From Nostoc sp. CHAB 5715 (GTDB lineage Bacteria > Cyanobacteriota > Cyanobacteriia > Cyanobacteriales > Nostocaceae), in NCBI RefSeq assembly GCF_020829685.1, contig NZ_JAIVFR010000022.1, positions 1 to 16,971 of the forward strand: a DNA stretch of 16,971 nucleotides, written 5' to 3'. The notes under the pieces were generated by a model, which saw nothing but the letters and a program-made list of their open reading frames with translations, ran no database searches and was not told the DNA's origin. This document shows, piece after piece, positions 8,115-14,619 of this stretch (position 1 is the first letter of the stretch; every line of letters starts with the position of its first letter). The translations under genes were made by a program, and so were the position numbers.

Positions 8115-8375
8115 CTATCGTTTCCGCCAGCGATTAAACCACGTCGTCCAGTTTGGCTTGGCGGGCCATTCTTCGCCGTCGCGTTTGATGCGGACGACCT
8201 CAAGCCTATTGAACCCGGTGCGCACACCCTCGACCGTGACCGAGGCATCGACATATTTGGGCAATCGGCGGTCATGCTCCAATTCCCATTCGCCACCGCC
8301 ATGCACGGCGAGCACATGATTATGTTTGCCGCGCCTTATCGTGCCTTCGATTGTGTGCAGCGTTCCCAATGGCAT
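8115..8375 (-). CDS. DUF5818-like small protein
   Basis: An 86-aa protein that appears to match the DUF5818 pattern common in sphingomonads: 'MPLGTLHTIEGTI' at the start, 'HGGGEWELE', then 'VTVEGVRTGFNRLEVVRI', consistent with a small beta-barrel-like fold, and a basic C-terminus. Its function is unknown. The ATG at 8375 is preferred over one at 8381 because AGGGGG then sits 6 nt upstream; with 8381 the purine tract would touch the start codon. It is divergent from the XRE regulator at 8497, with paired repeats in the shared upstream region, suggesting joint control. Confidence 0.6.
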   Translation of the reverse strand: MPLGTLHTIEGTIRRGKHNHVLAVHGGGEWELEHDRRLPKYVDASVTVEGVRTGFNRLEVVRIKRDGEEWPAKPNWTTWFNRWRKR

Positions 8376-8390
8376 TCGCATCCCCCTCTC

Positions 8391-8407
8391 TGTAGTCGAT
8401 CAGTGAC
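8391..8407 (+). promoter_or_regulatory. Operator-like repeat, copy 1 (between the DUF5818-like gene and xre)
   Basis: TGTAGTCGATCAGTGAC is almost repeated at 8460-8477 as TGTAGACTGATCAGCGAC (one base longer). The two copies lie in the divergent intergenic region, one next to each gene start, and each contains the palindromic core GATC(AG), as expected for binding by a small XRE dimer. Confidence 0.4.
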
Positions 8408-8459
8408 ACGCTGATAAGAAAGTGCAGCGTGTTGGGCAAAGAAAATGTCTCCGATCGTC

Positions 8460-8477
8460 TGTAGACTGATCAGCGAC
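8460..8477 (+). promoter_or_regulatory. Operator-like repeat, copy 2 (next to the xre start)
   Basis: TGTAGACTGATCAGCGAC contains the perfect palindrome CTGATCAG and matches the copy at 8391-8407. It ends 19 bp before the xre ATG, where bound protein would block transcription, so autoregulation by the XRE protein is likely. Confidence 0.4.
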
Positions 8478-8496
8478 AAACGCCTTTCATTTGGCG

Positions 8497-8700
8497 ATGG
8501 ATATCAAGCAAAGACTGAGCGAGAATTTGCGAAGGCTGCGCCGCGAAAAGGGTTGGTCGCAGGAGGACTATGCCGATCGGGCGGGGCTGCATCGCACTTA
8601 TGTCAGCGACCTTGAACGCGGGGCGCGGAACCCGACGATCACCGTCGTGGAGAAGCTAGCCGTTCCCTATGACGTATCGCCGGGTAGTTTGCTCGACTAA
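8497..8700 (+). CDS. XRE-family HTH transcriptional regulator
   Basis: A 67-aa protein that is almost entirely a Cro/C1-type helix-turn-helix: 'LRRLRREKGWSQEDYADRAG' leads into the recognition helix 'HRTYVSDLERGARNPT', and the protein ends 'VSPGSLLD'. It binds DNA as a dimer and probably represses itself and the divergent DUF5818-like gene through the paired repeats upstream. ATG 8497 is preferred over the in-frame TTG at 8491; neither has a clear Shine-Dalgarno. No partner toxin gene follows it directly. Confidence 0.85.
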   Translation: MDIKQRLSENLRRLRREKGWSQEDYADRAGLHRTYVSDLERGARNPTITVVEKLAVPYDVSPGSLLD

Positions 8701-9062
8701 GCGGTAACTTCACTGCTTCAATTGGGTGCGCTGATTGTAAATCAGTGGGTCAGGTCATCGCAAAGTGCGCATTTCCAAGACTTGCGCACCTTCGATCGGG
8801 GTGCTGGGTATCCAGAGGGTACCAATTTGCCGTGTCGAAAAGCTGATTGATCATTTCGATCATATCGGAGGTGGTAAGTACTTGATGCTCAGGAACCCTT
8901 GCCAGCTGGTTTTGCCCAGACCCCGGTCTATTTTCAAAACACGCTTGCCGCCGGTATATCAAAGACACTCCCACCCGCGTTGATTTGGGACCTAGCAACG
9001 GCGTCGAATGGCGGGACTCGTCGAATATCAGCGATCTGGCCAGCCTTGAACAGCCGACCCGT
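8701..9062. other. Gene-poor stretch between xre and the GNAT toxin gene
   Basis: No reading frame here has a ribosome binding site and recognisable family features. A minus-strand frame running from 9142 to 8750 overlaps the GNAT gene and looks like chance or decayed sequence. The only structure seen is CTGATT-GTA-AATCAG (8731-8745), a 6-bp stem shaped like a tRNA anticodon arm. It is followed by GGGTC, so that 8740-8751 matches the tRNA-Lys remnant at 16707-16718 in 11 of 12 bases. Confidence 0.4.
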
Positions 9063-9569
9063 CTACAACTGCGCTTCACGCAGGGATGCGGCGACGTCAG
9101 CAATCGATCGATACAACAAGTTCGGGTCATCCTTGCTTGCAAGAAACCCGTGCCGCTTCCAGAAATTTGCTGCGTCTTCGTCGATCGCGTTCACAATCAG
9201 CGCGCGACCTCCGATCAGTGCCGCCGCTGCGACTGACCGTGCCAATGCATGACGGAGCAGCCCTGTCCCAACACCCTGTCCAGCCCATCGATTATCGGTC
9301 GCAAGTTGCCCTAGCAGAAGGCAAGGAATTGGATCAGGTGGCTGACCCGTGCGGACACTTCGCGGCAAGGCGATCGGGGTGACCGCTGTAGGCGCAAGCC
9401 CATAGTAGCCCGCGACCTTTCCAGCCTCGTGAACTACAAGAACGGCAGTGAAGCCCTTTTGCTGGTTGGACAGCGCCCGCGTCTGCAGCCAATGATTTAA
9501 GCTAGCTTTGCCGCAATCGAATTGCGAAACGTCATGCTCCGCCGTGATCAGTTCGGGCGTTGAAAGCAT
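9063..9569 (-). CDS. GNAT acetyltransferase toxin of a DUF1778/GNAT toxin-antitoxin pair
   Basis: A 168-aa GNAT-fold protein of the TacT/AtaT/ItaT type. These toxins acetylate the amino group of aminoacyl-tRNAs and stop translation. 'FDCGKASLNHWLQTRA' (17-32) is the usual N-terminal signature of these toxins, the acetyl-CoA loop is 'NRWAGQGVGTGLL' (93-105), and 'LLLGQLA' (84-90) is the preceding strand. In the C-terminal 'FWKRHGF' (136-142) the tyrosine usual in FYxxxGF of this family is tryptophan (W137). The gene starts 6 bp after the antitoxin stop codon and is co-transcribed with it. It could instead be a non-toxic GNAT, but the DUF1778 partner argues for a toxin. Confidence 0.85.
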   Translation of the reverse strand: MLSTPELITAEHDVSQFDCGKASLNHWLQTRALSNQQKGFTAVLVVHEAGKVAGYYGLAPTAVTPIALPRSVRTGQPPDPIPCLLLGQLATDNRWAGQGVGTGLLRHALARSVAAAALIGGRALIVNAIDEDAANFWKRHGFLASKDDPNLLYRSIADVAASLREAQL

Positions 9570-9575
9570 GACCCT

Positions 9576-9878
9576 TTAATCGCGCAACGGTGCAGTCTGC
9601 TGTTCCCACGGAGCGGGACGGCGCAGCAGCTCGACCATCTCAGGCACCGGAGTGGCTGGGGCTGCCAATGCGGATGTGAAGGCTGCAAAGTCGGCAACGC
9701 TCATTCGCACGAGACTCGTTTCCATAACAACATCCTCGGCAGCGCGCACCGCAGCGTCCCGCACGAAGTCGGTCCGTGAACGCCCCCGCAAACGCGCAGC
9801 GCGGTCAATCATCGCAATATCAGCGTCAGGTAAGCGCATCGATAGGGGATAGCTTTTTCGTTCAGCCAGCTTGGTCAT
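9576..9878 (-). CDS. DUF1778 ribbon-helix-helix antitoxin
   Basis: A 100-aa protein with an N-terminal ribbon-helix-helix ('KSYPLSMRLPDADIAMIDRA', then 'RGRSRTDFVRDAAVRAAEDV') and a C-terminal tail ending 'RRPAPWEQQTAPLRD' that would wrap the GNAT toxin. It neutralises the downstream acetyltransferase and, with it, represses the operon. ATG 9878 is chosen because GAGGAG lies 6 nt upstream; an earlier in-frame codon at 9926 would place extra residues across the promoter and operator. Confidence 0.88.
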   Translation of the reverse strand: MTKLAERKSYPLSMRLPDADIAMIDRAARLRGRSRTDFVRDAAVRAAEDVVMETSLVRMSVADFAAFTSALAAPATPVPEMVELLRRPAPWEQQTAPLRD

Positions 9879-9897
9879 GAGAAACTCCTCACAAAGG

Positions 9898-9932
9898 CAC
9901 ATATTTGAATGTATTGCATTTGGCAATACATT
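9898..9932 (-). promoter_or_regulatory. Promoter with embedded palindromic operator of the DUF1778/GNAT operon
   Basis: A perfect 10-bp inverted repeat with a 5-nt spacer (9908-9917 AATGTATTGC and 9923-9932 GCAATACATT) lies 30 bp upstream of the antitoxin ATG. On the minus strand a -35-like TTGCCA (9926-9921) and a -10-like TATGTG (9903-9898), 17 bp apart, overlap it. This is the layout expected for autorepression by an RHH antitoxin. Confidence 0.6.
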
Positions 9933-9994
9933 TTCAATTACGCGCTATGAAGTTTATCCATTGAGATACAGATTCCACCTGTCTTACGTGGTCC

Positions 9995-10018
9995 TAGGTC
10001 GCAAAAGGAGGCGACCTA
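9995..10018 (+). promoter_or_regulatory. Hairpin presenting the Shine-Dalgarno of the 92-aa gene
   Basis: TAGGTCGC (9995-10002) and GCGACCTA (10011-10018) form a perfect 8-bp stem with loop AAAAGGAG (10003-10010). The Shine-Dalgarno AAGGAGG sits in the loop with its last G in the stem, and the ATG follows one base after the stem. The hairpin could gate translation, or as DNA be a protein-binding palindrome. Confidence 0.5.
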
Positions 10019-10019
10019 T

Positions 10020-10298
10020 ATGACCAATGCAAAGACGACTGAAACCAAAGCAACCACGGCCATCACGATTGCGCTCGATACCCCAACAATCATCACCCTC
10101 AACGACATCTGCGCCGAGCTGAAACTTGATCGCCGCGAGGCAAGGCTGGTGCTGCGCATGGCGGCGAAAGATACAAAGACGTTTCCCACGCTCGCCGCTT
10201 CACATAAGCCGCGCGAGCCTTGGGCATGGGAACCATCCTCAACCGCCTACGCTGAAGCCCGCAAGGCGCTGTCCATGCCAACGACATCAACCGCCTAA
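10020..10298 (+). CDS. Small protein of unknown function, helical, possibly DNA-binding
   Basis: A 92-aa protein not assigned to a named family. The first ~25 residues are T/A-rich and low in complexity. 'ITLNDICAELKLDRREARLVLRMA' (about 25-48) resembles a helix-turn-helix as in excisionase-like or plasmid partition accessory proteins. The C-terminal part contains 'SHKPREPWAWEPSS' and a final helix with EARKAL. The start is supported by AAGGAGG 8 nt upstream. It is the only plus-strand gene between the TA pair and the replication gene, and is followed by a hairpin. The call is that the gene is real; the function is unknown. Confidence 0.65.
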   Translation: MTNAKTTETKATTAITIALDTPTIITLNDICAELKLDRREARLVLRMAAKDTKTFPTLAASHKPREPWAWEPSSTAYAEARKALSMPTTSTA

Positions 10299-10339
10299 AG
10301 AAAGGGGGCGCTGCCATGATCGACAACGCCCCTTCCCTC

Positions 10340-10388
10340 AAACTGGCCAAATTCCCCCTATAGGCTGTTTTTGGCCAGTTTCATTTTT
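10340..10388 (+). terminator. Hairpin between the 92-aa gene and the prim-pol gene
   Basis: AAACTGGCCAAA (10340-10351) and TTTGGCCAGTTT (10370-10381) are a perfect 12-bp inverted repeat with an 18-nt loop, followed by CATTTTTC. It lies between two convergent genes and reaches the stop codon of the prim-pol gene. On the plus strand it fits a rho-independent terminator, though the U tract starts two bases after the stem. Confidence 0.55.
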
Positions 10389-12114
10389 CGGCGCTGAACT
10401 CAGCGGGCAATTTCCAAGTCCGCCCGATCTTTTCGATCCCCATCGCTTTGACGACGCGGCGCAAGGTGCGATCAGCAAACCCGCGTTTCTCGCCATCCTC
10501 AACGATCAGCTTGATGGACTTCGGACCACCGGCCAAGGTTTGACGTAAGAACAATTCCGCCTCTTTGCTGCTATCATTGGGCCGACCCGGCGCACCCTTT
10601 TTGCTGACAAGATCATTTGCCGTCAGTCCGGTTGTGCCGCTCCATTTGACGCGCGGCATGACGCCTGTGCGGTGATCGCCATCGGCTAGCTCATACATCA
10701 GGCTGTCGCCCCGAATTGAAAGATTATGCTTCGAGTGAGTGAACACGCGAATGTCTTCATCTTCCGGGTGCAACCCAATCATGACCGCTGATCGCGCCGC
10801 CGCAACAATATCAATCGAACCGAGGCCGCTATAAATCGCCTTGTCCTTGTCGCCCTTTGTGATGTGCCTAAGGCCAATGATGGCCGCTCCGGTATTGCGA
10901 GCGATTGCTCCAAGTTCAGCAAGAAATGGCCGCGTTTCATTTGCCTTGTTCATGTCGATCCCGGCGCGCATGTAAGCCAGCAGTGGGTCAAGGATAACGA
11001 GCTTAGCCTTCTTCTCTTCGATGATGCCTTCCAGCAGCGTAAGCCCCTCAGCGTCCAGTTGAACGAACTCGGTCTGATAGGTGATGTTGGCGAGGTTCGC
11101 CCGCATCCGCATCAACCGCTTGACCAACGTCGTTGCCGGATCATCCTCGGCGCTGAGAAAGATCACATGCATGGGGCCAAGCGCCTCTTGCCCGGGCAGC
11201 GCCCGCCCCGCTGACAAGTCCGCTGCCATTTTACACAGCATGAACGTCTTGCCGACATTGGGGTCACCTTCAAGCAAGTTGAGCGCGCCAGCAACGACAT
11301 AAGGAAACCAAAGGAATTCAACATCCTCAGGTTCGACATCCGCCATCGATGCGAACAGCGTTTCACTGTCTAGCGCATAACTTGCGATGCTGTGCGCGAT
11401 CCGACTTACCTCATCTTCGGGCAGTGGCGGGTCGCAATGCTCATCGTTCACCATTTGCAGCGTGGTATCGATCAGGTCAGCGTCCAATCCTTGCCGCCGC
11501 AGTGAACCTGCAATTGCAGCAAGGCGGTCATTGCGTTTGCCTTTCTTGATTAATCCCTCGCCGCCCCCTTCTGCCTTTTCCTTCGACTTGGCTTTACGGA
11601 TCACTGCCAACATACGTGGCGGCAAATCAGCGATAGGCGCGTTGACATCGTCACACCCATAAACCCCGCCGTCGGGATGCACTGATCCCGGCAACATCAC
11701 ATAGCCGCTGGCGATGATATCGAGTTCGGGAAACAGCTTGATGCGGCTACCGATTGCCGGACCGGAATAGCGGACAAAATGATGCTCACCGTTCCGCGTC
11801 TTGGTCATCCGGGTTTGGGGGAAGGCACCCAATTTCTTGAGCGCCTCCCTTCCCTTTGGCCCGTCAACATCGAAGACCAATATGTTGCTGCCCTTCATAA
11901 GTGCCGCAAGGTTGATCATTGGGTCCTTGTCAAACCAGCGCATGACCTCGGCATAGCTGTCAGTCGCGCTATCAGCCCCGCGCGGGCAAAAGCCCTTGTG
12001 GGGAATTTTCGACGCTGCATTGCAGGCAACGATCTTAAGCCCCGCTTTCAAGGCGGCGCGTGCGGCTTTGCGGAGCTTCGTTATCCGGGCGATTTCGGAC
12101 ATGCGCTTAGTCAT
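10381..12114 (-). CDS. Bifunctional DNA primase/polymerase (prim-pol) with RepA-like helicase domain
   Basis: A 577-aa replication protein of an integrative or plasmid-like element. The N-terminal prim-pol (AEP) domain shows 'SNILVFDVDGPKGREAL' (76-92, metal-binding aspartates) and 'RNGEHHFVRY' (107-116). A PriCT-like segment follows (about 190-247, 'RNDRLAAIAGSLRRQGLD'). The C-terminal ATPase of the RepA/RecA-like type has Walker A GDPNVGKT (283-290) and Walker B 'KLVILDPLLAYM' (371-382). It would prime and unwind element DNA during autonomous replication. ATG 12114 is chosen over an earlier codon at 12204 because AGGGG precedes it and the family N-terminus starts there. It overlaps the 54-aa gene upstream by 8 bp. 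Last gene of the alpA-orf54-prim-pol operon. Confidence 0.87.
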   Translation of the reverse strand: MTKRMSEIARITKLRKAARAALKAGLKIVACNAASKIPHKGFCPRGADSATDSYAEVMRWFDKDPMINLAALMKGSNILVFDVDGPKGREALKKLGAFPQTRMTKTRNGEHHFVRYSGPAIGSRIKLFPELDIIASGYVMLPGSVHPDGGVYGCDDVNAPIADLPPRMLAVIRKAKSKEKAEGGGEGLIKKGKRNDRLAAIAGSLRRQGLDADLIDTTLQMVNDEHCDPPLPEDEVSRIAHSIASYALDSETLFASMADVEPEDVEFLWFPYVVAGALNLLEGDPNVGKTFMLCKMAADLSAGRALPGQEALGPMHVIFLSAEDDPATTLVKRLMRMRANLANITYQTEFVQLDAEGLTLLEGIIEEKKAKLVILDPLLAYMRAGIDMNKANETRPFLAELGAIARNTGAAIIGLRHITKGDKDKAIYSGLGSIDIVAAARSAVMIGLHPEDEDIRVFTHSKHNLSIRGDSLMYELADGDHRTGVMPRVKWSGTTGLTANDLVSKKGAPGRPNDSSKEAELFLRQTLAGGPKSIKLIVEDGEKRGFADRTLRRVVKAMGIEKIGRTWKLPAEFSAEK

Positions 12115-12271
12115 GGCGCTGCCCCTTTTCAAAACGAGGAAAGCGACGATTGAGCTCTGCCATTGCGGCGGGCAGCTCATCGATATGATTGAGTTCCACA
12201 ACAAAACGGCGGGTCTTTTTCTTGCCGGTCAGAATGTCGATGGAATCGCGGATTATGAGCGTCTTGATCAT
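12107..12271 (-). CDS. Small unknown protein between alpA and prim-pol
   Basis: A 54-aa reading frame with no recognised domain ('MIKTLIIRDSIDILTGKKK', then 'RFVVELNHIDELPAAMAELN', ending 'FEKGQRHD'). Support comes from position: its ATG overlaps the alpA-like stop as ATGA (12271-12268), and its own stop overlaps the prim-pol start by 8 bp, so all three are likely translated in series. A longer version starting at 12391 would run through alpA in another frame and is rejected. Confidence 0.6.
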   Translation of the reverse strand: MIKTLIIRDSIDILTGKKKTRRFVVELNHIDELPAAMAELNRRFPRFEKGQRHD

Positions 12272-12492
12272 GCGACATCTCCGCGTGCTTCTGCACGACC
12301 AGCAATGAAAGCATCGACTTCTGCCGCTATCCACGCTTTCGCCCTCATCCCCAATCGGATGCGCCGCGGAAAGTGGCCGCAGGCTTCCCATCGGAGAAGC
12401 GTCGAATTACTCTCCATAATGCCCTGTCTGCGCAGGTCATTTTCGCGATATATGGCTCGGCTCTGAAGCCGAGGCGGTCTTTGTGTAGTCAT
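12268..12492 (-). CDS. AlpA/MerR-like HTH regulator (excisionase-type)
   Basis: A 74-aa protein with the AlpA-type winged helix layout: 'YRENDLRRQGIMESNSTLLRWE' (helix-turn-helix), 'GHFPRRIRLGMRAKAWIAAE' (wing and strand), and 'VDAFIAGRAEAR' at the end. AlpA-like proteins activate integrase or act as excision factors in P4-type elements, fitting the integrase nearby. ATG 12492 is chosen because AAGGAAA lies just upstream and the protein then has AlpA length. Two palindromes stand immediately upstream. First gene of the replication operon. Confidence 0.78.
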   Translation of the reverse strand: MTTQRPPRLQSRAIYRENDLRRQGIMESNSTLLRWEACGHFPRRIRLGMRAKAWIAAEVDAFIAGRAEARGDVA

Positions 12493-12516
12493 CTTGATTT
12501 CCTTCTGATGAGTGAA

Positions 12517-12553
12517 GGAAAAGCGCTTTTCCGGGTTCAAATGTTTGAAACCC
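12517..12553 (-). promoter_or_regulatory. Two adjacent palindromes upstream of the AlpA-like gene
   Basis: GGAAAAGCGCTTTTCC (12517-12532) is a perfect 16-bp palindrome. Directly next to it 12533-12553 reads GGGTTCAAATG then TTTGAAACCC, an inverted repeat with one unpaired base. They lie 25-61 bp upstream of the AlpA-like start codon, the place of an operator. Either could also form a hairpin in the 5' leader. Confidence 0.5.
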
Positions 12554-12687
12554 GAAATCCAAATGGCGGATGACTGCGCGATATGAAACAATCTGGTCTG
12601 GTGTTCTCGGCGGGGTTTTTGCTCAATCCCCCAAGCGGGAATTTAGAAGGCAGGGTCTATTTCTGGCAACCAGCTGAGCCAGCTTCG

Positions 12688-13290
12688 TCAGCGTGACATT
12701 ATCACGATTTGCTTGAGCTGCTGTTCAAGCTGCGACGTTTCGCCGGTGATCTCGGCGTAGATGTCACGCAGCAACCCAGCAAAGACACCTACATTGCCTT
12801 GGCCCTGCTCATATGTGCCGCGTGACACTGGTATATGCGGCGCATGCTTTTTCAGTACATCGGTGATCATATCGCAAAACTCGATCCGCATCTCGGTATT
12901 GTGACTTGCGTTTTCGAAAATGCGGCCCTCAAAATCCATGCTAAGATCAGACGCGAATACTCGTAGCCGTTCGACGTTTTGTTTGATCGCAAACCTTTCC
13001 TCTTTGGTCAGAGCGCTGGCATGCACTTCGGGATAGCTGGCAAAATGCGCGTCGTGGTCCAGCGCGTTTATCAGCTTGTCGGCGGGACCAATGACATTGC
13101 GTCGCAACCAATCACTCCTTTTGGAAAGTGGAATGTCTTTCGGTCCGCGTTTGAAACTTGATGGCGTTTCATCAATGATCGCGGTGATGTGTTCTGCTGC
13201 CAAAACCAGATCAGCCTGAAACGCGGTTAGCTTACCGGGATCGAGGCCTGTCACCTTGTTGATGCGCGCCATGAATATGTCATCAAGCAT
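12688..13290 (-). CDS. Unknown 200-aa protein co-transcribed with the integrase
   Basis: No family is recognised. The protein is soluble, predicted mostly helical, with charged segments ('LTKEERFAIKQNVERLRVFA'), no membrane segment and no catalytic motif that I can name; it ends with a Q-rich helix ('QLEQQLKQIVIMSR'). Its ATG at 13290 overlaps the end of the integrase gene by 8 bp, so the two are translated together, which suggests an element-specific role such as recombination accessory or cargo. A later in-frame ATG ('MARINKVTG', 7th codon) is an alternative start. Confidence 0.65.
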   Translation of the reverse strand: MLDDIFMARINKVTGLDPGKLTAFQADLVLAAEHITAIIDETPSSFKRGPKDIPLSKRSDWLRRNVIGPADKLINALDHDAHFASYPEVHASALTKEERFAIKQNVERLRVFASDLSMDFEGRIFENASHNTEMRIEFCDMITDVLKKHAPHIPVSRGTYEQGQGNVGVFAGLLRDIYAEITGETSQLEQQLKQIVIMSR

Positions 13291-14449
13291 CGTCCGCCTC
13301 CCCCTTTACGAGCGCATCAACATAGTTGGCCCACTTGTCCAAGGCTTCGCGCTTTTCAGTGTCATAGCCATACCGATTGTAGACCGCTGCCACCCCTGAA
13401 ATCGTTCCCGAAATATGGTTCAGCACCTTCTCAACGACATAAGGCGGCGTTCCCATGCGCGCCATACCTGAGGCGGCGGTACGGCGAAGGTCATGGATGC
13501 GCCAATCGCTAATCCCGGTATCGGCGTCCATTTGCTTTTTGGGCTTGCTGTAGCCGCTGATCGCCGTGCGCCCGTTGGTGCTGAACACAAAATCGCACCG
13601 CTCGCGCCTCGGAACGGTTTCGATGATACTGATTGCGAGATCGCTTAGCGGGACCGCTTGCAACCGCCCATTCTTGGCGCGTTCAGCGGGTATCGTCCAA
13701 ATCTTGGTGTCGAAGTCCAATTCACTCCAGCGCATGCCGGTCACTTCACCACGGCGCTGGGCAGTTAGCATTAGGAGCTTGTAGAACGGCCCAAATGGGA
13801 AGCCATAAGCATCCGTCGCGTTCCAGATGGCGATCAGTTCGCGATCCTCTAGCACACGGTCCCGCGCCGTTTCAGTGCATGGCGCTTTGAACCCATTGAT
13901 CGGATTTGTATCAATGATCCCGCGTTCAATGCACCAGTTGAAGAATTTGCGCACCCGCGCGAGGATGCGATTGGCTTGATAATGTGCGCCACGTGCTACG
14001 GCAGCATCAAAGATTGTGATGACTTCGCGGCGTTCCAGTGAGCGAATATCCCGCCCCTCAAAGCGTGAGATCAGTTCGCGTTCCAACACGCGCTTGGTTT
14101 CTTCCCATGCGCGAGTGCGCGGCTTTGCATATTTTGTGATGAAGAGGTCGACGACATCCTCAACGCGCTGCCCCTTCTGCGTCTTTTGCGTTTGCGGCGC
14201 GACACCGCGCTGGGCATCGCGCAACACCTCAAGCGCCTTTTGCCGGGCGGATGACAATGTGACCAAGGGATAATGGCCGATGCTGACCCGGCGCTGGCGG
14301 GTACCAATGCGAGTCACAACAAAGAAGCTCTTCTGGTTCCTTGGCGAAATGCGGACGCCAAAACCGGGCAAGAGCTTGTCGCGGACCTCATAGCGCTTGG
14401 TCTGGGGCTTCAGATGAGCAAGGGATCGATCGGTGATGGACTGTTGCAT
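13283..14449 (-). CDS. Tyrosine-type integrase, P4 family (DUF4102 N-terminus)
   Basis: A 388-aa site-specific recombinase of the kind that integrates genomic islands into tRNA genes. The N-terminal DUF4102-type domain includes 'YEVRDKLLPGFGVRISP' (20-36) and 'SIGHYPLVTLSSAR' (56-69). A core-binding segment covers about 95-190. The catalytic set is visible: R232 in 'TAQRRGEV', K259 in 'RAKNGR', H319 and R322 in 'IHDLRRTAASGM', H345 in 'LNHISG', and the nucleophile Y357 in 'AAVYNRYGY'. All are present, so the enzyme should be active. The ATG at 14449 has AGGAGG 5 nt upstream. It is divergent from hipB, with the hip operators between. Confidence 0.93.
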   Translation of the reverse strand: MQQSITDRSLAHLKPQTKRYEVRDKLLPGFGVRISPRNQKSFFVVTRIGTRQRRVSIGHYPLVTLSSARQKALEVLRDAQRGVAPQTQKTQKGQRVEDVVDLFITKYAKPRTRAWEETKRVLERELISRFEGRDIRSLERREVITIFDAAVARGAHYQANRILARVRKFFNWCIERGIIDTNPINGFKAPCTETARDRVLEDRELIAIWNATDAYGFPFGPFYKLLMLTAQRRGEVTGMRWSELDFDTKIWTIPAERAKNGRLQAVPLSDLAISIIETVPRRERCDFVFSTNGRTAISGYSKPKKQMDADTGISDWRIHDLRRTAASGMARMGTPPYVVEKVLNHISGTISGVAAVYNRYGYDTEKREALDKWANYVDALVKGEADDA

Positions 14450-14619
14450 GGCTACCTCCTGAAATTGCGGTAGCGATCCAATAATCAGCGGACCCGGCGT
14501 CTTTCAAAGACTTTGTCAGAGCGTGAAGGGTATCGAACGAAAAGGTGCAGCCTGAAACGATCTTGACGCTGAGCAGCGGAACGTTCCCTGAAGACGCGCG
14601 TGCTCGCTTCAATCATAAC

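Noticed and set aside
8010..8414. Plus-strand frame of 134 codons across the DUF5818-like gene
   Set aside because: Antisense to the small DUF5818-like protein, which has a ribosome binding site and a recognisable pattern.
8731..8745. A complete tRNA gene (anticodon-like arm GTA)
   Set aside because: No acceptor stem, D arm or T arm can be drawn around it; only the anticodon-like arm and GGGTC are present.
8750..9142. Minus-strand reading frame of 130 codons beside the GNAT gene
   Set aside because: It overlaps the GNAT toxin, has no ribosome binding site and a cysteine/arginine-rich composition typical of chance frames.
11779..12466. Plus-strand frames opposite prim-pol and alpA
   Set aside because: Shadows of the minus-strand replication operon; no start signals or domains.
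12595..12640. Terminator after the 200-aa gene (GGGG...CCCC on the minus strand)
   Set aside because: Only four paired G-C positions with a long loop and no U tract on the minus strand.
14388..14612. Minus-strand frame of 74 codons overlapping the integrase start
   Set aside because: It overlaps the integrase N-terminus out of frame, and the integrase has its own strong ribosome binding site inside it.
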